Assembly: GCA_016296205.1 (NCBI GenBank)
Contig: JAEDJS010000061.1
Span: 1-11,075, forward strand
Direction of reading: 5' to 3'
From: Treponema sp.
GTDB lineage: Bacteria; Spirochaetota; Spirochaetia; Treponematales; Treponemataceae
DNA: 11,075 nucleotides
Shown: positions 6,889 to 11,075 of the stretch, piece after piece
How the letters are laid out: the number at the start of each line of letters is the position of its first letter
How positions within the stretch are numbered: the first letter of the stretch is position 1
Translations under genes and position numbers: made by a program
The notes under the pieces: model-generated
The model's database searches: none
Told to the model about the DNA's origin: nothing
Seen by the model: only the letters and a program-made list of their open reading frames with translations

Positions 6889-6905
6889 AAAGTTTTTAAA
6901 TATAT

Positions 6906-6957
6906 AAAGTACACTTTCTAAAATTGAGTTTTTTCAACTTAGAAGTGTACTTTTTTT
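6906..6957 (+). terminator. Rho-independent terminator after the SPFH gene
   Basis: AAAGTACACTTTCTAA (6906-6921) pairs with TTAGAAGTGTACTTT (6939-6953), with a single bulged T. The stem can extend inward through TTG/CAA toward a T-rich loop. Seven T follow the arm's final C (6951-6957). It ends plus-strand transcription and sits between convergent genes, so it may also act for the TetR gene, although the minus-strand U-tract is poorer. Confidence 0.9.
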
Positions 6958-6972
6958 ATTGATTGGGGAAGC

Positions 6973-7506
6973 TTAAACTTCTACGATTTTTTCCAAGGCC
7001 TTGCAAATTGGTTTAGCGTGCTGAACCAGATCGTATTCCATTTCGTGATGAATCCACTGAATAATCTGACCAAAAAATTCACACTTCAAAGTCTCTGAAA
7101 TAATACTTGCACTTTCTACAGAAATTGATTTTTTCTTTGTAAGTCTGTCTACAAATTTATTAACAGCATATTCACAAATATTCATAAGATGAATTTCATA
7201 ATAAACTCTGTCGCTGGAATGCCAGATGTTGTAAACAATAGGTTTTTTTAACTGAACATATTTAAGTGCATACAAAGCAACGTCGGTTGTAGAAAAATGA
7301 TCCGGAAGCCGGCTGAACATTTTGTCTGCAATGTCTTTAACAATTTCTTCAAAAAGAGTTGGAATGTCCTGAAAGTGATAATAAAAGGTATTGCGGTTCA
7401 TGTCACATGCCTGAACAATATCTTTTACTGTAATTTTAGAAAGTTCTTGAGATTCAAGTAGTTTAATAAAAGTTTTTTTAATTATCCTTTTTGTATTATT
7501 TGCCAT
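6973..7506 (-). CDS. TetR/AcrR-family transcriptional regulator
   Basis: A 177-aa DNA-binding protein. The N-terminal helix-turn-helix domain is clear: KRIIKKTFIKLLESQ (6-20), then ITVKDIVQACDMNRNTFYYHFQD (25-47), whose NRNTFYYHF recognition helix is characteristic. The rest (about 50-177) is the all-helical ligand-binding and dimerisation domain. The N terminus resembles the DhaS-like subgroup, but effector and targets are unknown. A longer frame from a TTG at 7578 exists; the ATG at 7506 is preferred because the protein then begins directly at the TetR helix 1 and a promoter lies just upstream. There is no Shine-Dalgarno sequence and the -10 is 6 nt from the ATG, so the mRNA is probably leaderless. 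It is divergent from pyrF, and could control itself, pyrF or distant genes. No clear operator palindrome was found. Confidence 0.88.
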   Translation of the reverse strand: MANNTKRIIKKTFIKLLESQELSKITVKDIVQACDMNRNTFYYHFQDIPTLFEEIVKDIADKMFSRLPDHFSTTDVALYALKYVQLKKPIVYNIWHSSDRVYYEIHLMNICEYAVNKFVDRLTKKKSISVESASIISETLKCEFFGQIIQWIHHEMEYDLVQHAKPICKALEKIVEV

Positions 7507-7512
7507 ATATTT

Positions 7513-7541
7513 ACTATAACAAGATTTTGATTTTGGTTCAA
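7513..7541 (-). promoter_or_regulatory. Promoter of the TetR gene (leaderless)
   Basis: On the minus strand: TTGAAC (7536-7541, 4/6), a 17-bp spacer, TATAGT (7513-7518, 5/6). Six nt separate the -10 from the ATG at 7506. The spacer contains two tandem AAAATC units that might serve as half of a regulator site. Confidence 0.65.
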
Positions 7542-7555
7542 GGAATATTTTTTGA

Positions 7556-7584
7556 TTGAGCAACCAGTAAAAAATCAATATAAT
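7556..7584 (+). promoter_or_regulatory. Promoter of pyrF-pyrKD (leaderless)
   Basis: TTGAGC (7556-7561, 4/6), a 17-bp spacer and perfect TATAAT (7579-7584). The ATG of pyrF is at 7593, 8 nt later, with only AGAAAATT between and no Shine-Dalgarno sequence. Such a short leader leaves no room for a PyrR-type or other RNA attenuator. Its -35 is 14 bp from the divergent TetR -35. Confidence 0.7.
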
Positions 7585-7592
7585 AGAAAATT

Positions 7593-8501
7593 ATGAAACA
7601 CAATATGCAGATTTTACAGGAAAAGGCCAGAGAATTTGGACCTTTGTGCGTGGGTCTTGATACAGATCCTTCTTATATTCCAGAATGCGTTATTAAACAG
7701 TATTCTTCACCGGCAGAAGCAGTTTTGGCTTACAACAAAGCAATTATCCAGAAAGTTCAGCGTGATGGAAGTGCCAGTTGTTTTAAAGTTCAAATTGCAT
7801 ATTATGAGGCAATGGGTCTTGAAGGCATGAAGGTTTATGCAGAAACAGTTAAGTTGTGCCGTCAGAGTGGACTTGTTTGTATTAGCGACATCAAACGCGG
7901 CGACATTGCCAACACTGCAAAGGCTTATGCAAAAGCACACTTTGAAGGCGAGTTTGAAACTGATATTGTAACTGTTAACCCTTATATGGGATTCGACACT
8001 CTTACTCCATGGACAGATTATTGTGAAAAAGGAAAAGCATTGTTTGTACTTCTTAGAACAAGTAATCCTGGAATGAAAGATATTGAACAGAAAAATCTGG
8101 TAAACGGCGGACGTGTTCTTGATGAAGTTGGAAATGAGTTGAACCGAATATTTGCCGAAACAAAAAATACTTTTGCAGATCAGACATGTTCTCCAGTAGG
8201 TGCAGTTGTTGGCTGTACAGAGGAAAGTGATGCACGGGCTCTTAGAGATGCTCATCCTGATATTTTGTTCCTCATTCCTGGTTATGGTGCCCAGGGTGGA
8301 GACGCAAAAATATGTGCAACATTGATGGAAAAAGCTGGTGGTGTTGTTAATTCAAGCCGGGGAATTCTTTGTGCATGGAAAAAAGATTCAGAAGTTGCCG
8401 CAAAGGTAGAAGATGGAACAGCAACAATGGAAGATATTGCAGAAGCTGCAGCAAGAGCAAGTGTGGCTTCTAAAAAAGATCTTCTCTCTTACGTAAAATA
8501 A
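7593..8501 (+). CDS. pyrF: Orotidine 5'-phosphate decarboxylase, type 2
   Basis: A 302-aa cytosolic enzyme that decarboxylates OMP to UMP, the last step of de novo pyrimidine synthesis. It belongs to the longer type 2 subgroup. LCVGLDTDP (18-26) starts the barrel and carries the substrate-binding Asp. The catalytic DIKRGD lies at 99-104 (D99, K101, D104), followed by IANTAKAYAKA. Further family motifs are VTVNPYMGFD, LLRTSNPG, GAVVGCT, the phosphate loop IPGYGAQGGD and the phosphate-binding Arg in NSSRGI. Length fits the family. The start at 7593 was chosen because it is the first ATG after the promoter; an ATG four codons later cannot be excluded. The gap to pyrKD is 42 nt, with no terminator, so they form an operon. 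Confidence 0.95.
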   Translation: MKHNMQILQEKAREFGPLCVGLDTDPSYIPECVIKQYSSPAEAVLAYNKAIIQKVQRDGSASCFKVQIAYYEAMGLEGMKVYAETVKLCRQSGLVCISDIKRGDIANTAKAYAKAHFEGEFETDIVTVNPYMGFDTLTPWTDYCEKGKALFVLLRTSNPGMKDIEQKNLVNGGRVLDEVGNELNRIFAETKNTFADQTCSPVGAVVGCTEESDARALRDAHPDILFLIPGYGAQGGDAKICATLMEKAGGVVNSSRGILCAWKKDSEVAAKVEDGTATMEDIAEAAARASVASKKDLLSYVK

Positions 8502-8543
8502 TTTTTTGCATTTTATTAAAGAATCAACTTAACGGAGAAAAAA

Positions 8544-10364
8544 ATGGATATTGCTGAAATTGATGAACTTGGAAAAGGCATTTTGTATAATGGCACAGCA
8601 AATGTTGTAAGTGTTGAATGGGATCGTAACGGAACTCCAGGAATTTATAAGCTTACAGTAAAATATCAGTTGCCGGATGATTCTATGAAAAATATTGTTA
8701 CAGCTCAGCCGGGACAGTTTTTCTTAATTCAGGCAATTCCAAGTGCAGTTCAATTTTTGCGCCCAATTTCCGTTTATAAATCAACAGTTGAACATTTAAA
8801 AGCTGGTGCAGTTGATTCCAGAGTTGTTACAGTTGAATTCCTTATTCTCCAAAAGGGAACAGGTACTCAGGAACTTTCACAGTTAACAGAAGGTGCAGAC
8901 GTTAAGTTGATAGGACCTCTTGGTAACATATGGCCACATCCAGAAGAAGATGGAATTTGTATTATTGGTGGCGGAATTGGTGTTGCCCCAGTTGCAAATT
9001 TTGCCGCAAGCCTTAAAGATGAATCTTATGATTTTTACGCATCGTTTAAATCTGGTGGCTGCGGAATGGAATATGTAAAGCCAAAAGAACTTTATGTTTC
9101 TACCGATGACGGTTCTGCTGGAGTTAAAGGTATTTTCCCGGTTTTGCTTGATGCCCAGAAAATTAAGGAACGTGGTTATAAAACTGTTTACGCCTGCGGA
9201 CCAACGCCACTTCTTGCATACGTTCAGAAAATTTGTGAAGAAGCAGCCGTTAAATGCTGGCTTAGCATGGAAAATAAAATGGCTTGCGGTGTAGGTGCTT
9301 GTCTTGGCTGTACAATTCAAACTAAAGAAGGCAATAGAAGAGTTTGCAAAGACGGTCCGATTTTTGATGGTTCAATCCTGCAGTTTGAGGCTCCAAAAGG
9401 TAAACGTCCAATTCCTCTTGATAGTGATGAAGTTCCAAATCTGGAAGTAACAATTGCTGGTGTAAAATTTCAGAATCCGGTAATTGCAGCCAGCGGAACT
9501 TTTGGTTTTGGTCAGAATTATCGTGGTGTTGCAGATGTAAACAAAATCGGTGGAATTTCTTCTAAAGGAATGACACTTAATCCAAAGGCCGGTAATAATG
9601 GTACTCGACTTGTAGAAATCACCGGTGGATGCATCAACAGTATTGGTCTAGAAAATCCAGGTGTAAAAGCTTTTATTCAAAATGAACTTCCACGAATGAT
9701 GGAACTTAAACCAACTGCAATTGCAAACCTGGCCGGCAGTGATTTGGAAACTTATGTAGAAGGTGCCAAGCTTCTGGATAAATCAAATGTGCCTATGATT
9801 GAACTTAACATCAGCTGTCCAAACGTTAAAGCGGGCGGAATGGCTTTTGGAATGGAATGCAATAGTGCGGCAACAGTTGTAAAAGCTGTGCGTGAAGCAA
9901 CAACAAAGCCGCTGATTGTAAAACTTTCGCCAAATGCGCCGGATTTGCGGGGCGTGGCAATGGCTTGTGTTAAAGCAGGTGCCGACGGTTTGAGTCTTGT
10001 AAATACAGTTCAGGCCATGGCAATTGATATAGAAAAAGGTGAACCGGTATTCGAGAACGTTCGCGCAGGAATGTGTGGGCCGGCAATTAAACCTCTGGCT
10101 CTTAGAATGGTTTACGATGTGGTGGAAGAAATGAACAAACTTCCAGAAGAGCAGAGAGTTCCGGTAATTGGTATTGGTGGAATTGCAAATTGGCGTGATG
10201 CAGTTGAATTTATTATGGCCGGAGCCAGTGCAATTCAAGTTGGAACTGCCACATTCAGCAATCCAAAGGCAATGGAAGAAATAGTAGACGGTTTATACAG
10301 TTATATGAAATCCCACGGCTACAAAACAATCAGCGACTTCAGAGGAATTGCCCAGAAGAAATAA
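8544..10364 (+). CDS. pyrKD: Fused dihydroorotate dehydrogenase: PyrK electron-transfer subunit plus type 1B PyrD
   Basis: A 606-aa single polypeptide joining two normally separate subunits. Residues about 14-282 are PyrK: FAD-binding RPISVYK (73-79), nucleotide-binding IIGGGIGVAPV (140-150), CGPTPLL (218-224), and a [2Fe-2S] motif at C248, C253, C256 and C268. A linker of about 15 residues leads to PyrD at about 298-606. Its FMN and orotate sites show ASGTFGFG (316-323), SSKGMT (339-344), INSIGLENPG (364-373), catalytic C425 in LNISCPN (421-427), K460, and the FMN phosphate loop GIGGIANWRDA. The catalytic Cys (rather than Ser) and the PyrK partner mark class 1B, which oxidises dihydroorotate to orotate using NAD+. 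GGAG lies 6 nt before the ATG. Pairs elsewhere are usually two genes, so the fusion is notable; the reading frame is continuous with no sign of an assembly join. Confidence 0.95.
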   Translation: MDIAEIDELGKGILYNGTANVVSVEWDRNGTPGIYKLTVKYQLPDDSMKNIVTAQPGQFFLIQAIPSAVQFLRPISVYKSTVEHLKAGAVDSRVVTVEFLILQKGTGTQELSQLTEGADVKLIGPLGNIWPHPEEDGICIIGGGIGVAPVANFAASLKDESYDFYASFKSGGCGMEYVKPKELYVSTDDGSAGVKGIFPVLLDAQKIKERGYKTVYACGPTPLLAYVQKICEEAAVKCWLSMENKMACGVGACLGCTIQTKEGNRRVCKDGPIFDGSILQFEAPKGKRPIPLDSDEVPNLEVTIAGVKFQNPVIAASGTFGFGQNYRGVADVNKIGGISSKGMTLNPKAGNNGTRLVEITGGCINSIGLENPGVKAFIQNELPRMMELKPTAIANLAGSDLETYVEGAKLLDKSNVPMIELNISCPNVKAGGMAFGMECNSAATVVKAVREATTKPLIVKLSPNAPDLRGVAMACVKAGADGLSLVNTVQAMAIDIEKGEPVFENVRAGMCGPAIKPLALRMVYDVVEEMNKLPEEQRVPVIGIGGIANWRDAVEFIMAGASAIQVGTATFSNPKAMEEIVDGLYSYMKSHGYKTISDFRGIAQKK

Positions 10365-10377
10365 ATTAGGAATATCA

Positions 10378-10498
10378 AGGGGCTGTCCCAAAAGAATTAA
10401 GCCTCTGTCATTCTGAACCTGATTCAGAATCTTAAGCACTATATATAGTGTGGATGCTGAAATAAATTCAGCATGACAGGACTTATTGGACAGCCCCT
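10378..10498. repeat. 121-bp inverted-repeat element with three internal hairpins (copy 2)
   Basis: The ends AGGGGCTGTCC (10378-10388) and GGACAGCCCCT (10488-10498) are perfect 11-bp inverted repeats. A second nested pair is CTGTCATTCTGAA (10405-10417) with TTCAGCATGACAG (10467-10479), one mismatch. Between them lie three local stems: ATTCTGAA/TTCAGAAT (10410-10430), the 14-bp palindrome CACTATATATAGTG (10437-10450), and ATGCTGAA/TTCAGCAT (10454-10474). The whole can fold as a cloverleaf or one long cruciform. No gene is inside and no target duplication was seen, so it is a MITE- or REP-like non-autonomous element. It starts 14 nt after the pyrKD stop, and seven T (10500-10506) follow, so it may also act as a terminator. 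Confidence 0.85.
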
Positions 10499-10536
10499 AT
10501 TTTTTTAGTAACCAGGTTACTTTTTTGCAAAATGTA

Positions 10537-10565
10537 TTTTCAAAGGGAAGAGAAGTGGTTATATT
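10537..10565 (+). promoter_or_regulatory. Possible promoter of the 3'-terminal lipoprotein gene
   Basis: TTTTCA (10537-10542, 4/6), a 17-bp spacer and TATATT (10560-10565, 5/6). A start near 10572 would leave only about 14 nt of leader, so AAAGGA at 10572-10577 would fall at its very 5' end. Weak and tentative. Confidence 0.3.
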
Positions 10566-10571
10566 GGACTG

Positions 10572-10577
10572 AAAGGA
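10572..10577 (+). promoter_or_regulatory. Ribosome-binding site deciding the lipoprotein start at 10586
   Basis: AAAGGA with an 8-nt gap to the ATG at 10586. That ATG directly begins a lipoprotein signal peptide, so the longer in-frame start at 10532 is rejected. Confidence 0.8.
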
Positions 10578-10585
10578 TATGTTTT

Positions 10586-11032
10586 ATGAAATTGAAATCC
10601 GTAATATTAATTACAATAATTGCATCGTTATTTAATTCTTGTTTTTTCGAGCCCCTAGATTTACCGTCCATGGGAGTAAAAATTGAGAAACAAAATTTGG
10701 CGGTGAGTGAAAAAACAGAGATAACTTGTTTATTGTTCGATATTCTTTATGATAAAAATGGACAAACAAATTTCTTTGTTCACTTTAAAGGACTTCCTGA
10801 GGATTGTAAGATTGTTGAAGGAGAAATTTATGAGCCTTGGTCAGATGGAACTATTTTATGTGTTAAGCCAAAGCAGATAAAGGGAATGGAAGCTAAAATT
10901 GTAATGGAAATTGCTTTCGATAAACCTGGAGAATATGAGTTGATTGCAAATGGATGTTATTTAACTAGTAAAGAAATAGGTAATCTATGGACTGAAGGGA
11001 TTCATAATTATAAATTTACTGTTACTGAATGA
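10586..11032 (+). CDS. Small lipoprotein of unknown function
   Basis: A 148-aa predicted lipoprotein; family not recognised. The signal peptide is MKLKSVILITIIASLFNSC, with C19 as the lipidation site. The mature part looks beta-rich, with alternating hydrophobic strands (GVKIEKQNLAV, EITCLLFDILY, FFVHFKGL, AKIVMEIAF, YELIANGCYL, YKFTVTE), suggesting an Ig-like or other beta-sandwich domain. Three further cysteines occur at about 51, 72 and 91, with another near 128, which is more than usual for the neighbours. The coding sequence is more A/T-rich and less biased in codon use than the nearby pyr genes. It stands alone after a repeat element, so it may belong to a variable locus. No partner gene is visible before the window ends. 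Confidence 0.7.
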   Translation: MKLKSVILITIIASLFNSCFFEPLDLPSMGVKIEKQNLAVSEKTEITCLLFDILYDKNGQTNFFVHFKGLPEDCKIVEGEIYEPWSDGTILCVKPKQIKGMEAKIVMEIAFDKPGEYELIANGCYLTSKEIGNLWTEGIHNYKFTVTE

Positions 11033-11075
11033 TTTAATAGATAAATAAAGTAATATTTCAGAATAAATAAAAGAT
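11033..11075. other. A/T-rich intergenic end of window
   Basis: No gene, hairpin with T-tract or promoter is visible in these 43 bases; they are almost entirely A and T. Confidence 0.6.

Noticed and set aside
7507..7578. 24-codon extension of the TetR protein from a TTG start
   Set aside because: It would run through the TetR gene's own promoter, and TetR proteins normally begin close to helix 1.
7707..8255. 182-aa minus-strand open frame
   Set aside because: Antisense to pyrF, no ribosome-binding site, no recognisable domain; pyrF has full catalytic motifs.
8883..9320. Minus-strand open frame within the pyrK part, and a similar one at 9783-10238
   Set aside because: Both are antisense shadows of the well-supported PyrKD protein.
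10405..10479. Possible CRISPR repeat or attachment site at the structured repeat
   Set aside because: There is no regular array of repeats and spacers, no integrase gene and no tRNA; the nested inverted repeats fit a MITE/REP-like element better.

Overview
The window is AT-rich chromosomal DNA from a bacterium with lipoproteins, periplasmic proteins and consensus sigma70-type promoters. Gene content and protein style suggest a spirochaete, most likely a host-associated Treponema. This is inference: no rRNA or other phylogenetic marker is present. I see 12 protein-coding genes and no tRNA, rRNA, CRISPR array or transposase.

Layout. (1) 1-57: the end of a repeat element. (2) 65-886 (-): a HAD/Cof-type phosphatase, divergent from (3) a two-gene amino-acid ABC importer at 1015-2530 (+), made of a lipoprotein substrate-binding protein (SBP) and a permease with no ATPase gene. 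(4) 2527-3714 (-): a diacylglycerol-kinase-like lipid kinase, convergent with the permease; the two stop codons share one TTAA. (5) 3824-5908 (+): an envelope operon with a secreted SH3b/TPR protein, an NlpC/P60 peptidase starting inside the previous stop (ATGA), and an unidentified lipoprotein. It is followed by an SPFH/prohibitin-like membrane protein (5941-6888) and a strong hairpin terminator. (6) 6973-7506 (-): a TetR-family regulator, divergent from (7) the pyrimidine genes pyrF and a fused pyrK-pyrD (7593-10364, +). (8) 10378-10498: a 121-bp repeat that can fold as a cloverleaf, related to the element at 1-57. (9) 10586-11032 (+): a small unidentified lipoprotein.

The most unusual object is the SBP. 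Its two halves are in reversed order compared with ordinary SBP_bac_3 amino-acid-binding proteins: signal peptide, then the normally C-terminal half, then a linker, then the normally N-terminal half. This is a circular permutation cut at the first hinge. The ligand-contact motifs of both halves are kept, so the protein looks functional. The permutation should turn a two-strand hinge into a single crossing and move the lipid anchor to the other lobe.

A second pattern is in the starts. Four genes (HAD, lipid kinase, TetR, pyrF) have a -35/17 bp/-10 promoter whose -10 box lies only 6-8 nt before the ATG, with no Shine-Dalgarno sequence. Their mRNAs are therefore predicted to be leaderless. Most of the other genes have a clear AGGAG-like site 6-8 nt before the start.

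The pyrimidine genes supply dihydroorotate oxidation (PyrK electron transfer plus type 1B PyrD in one chain) and OMP decarboxylation (PyrF). The other pathway genes are not in this window.
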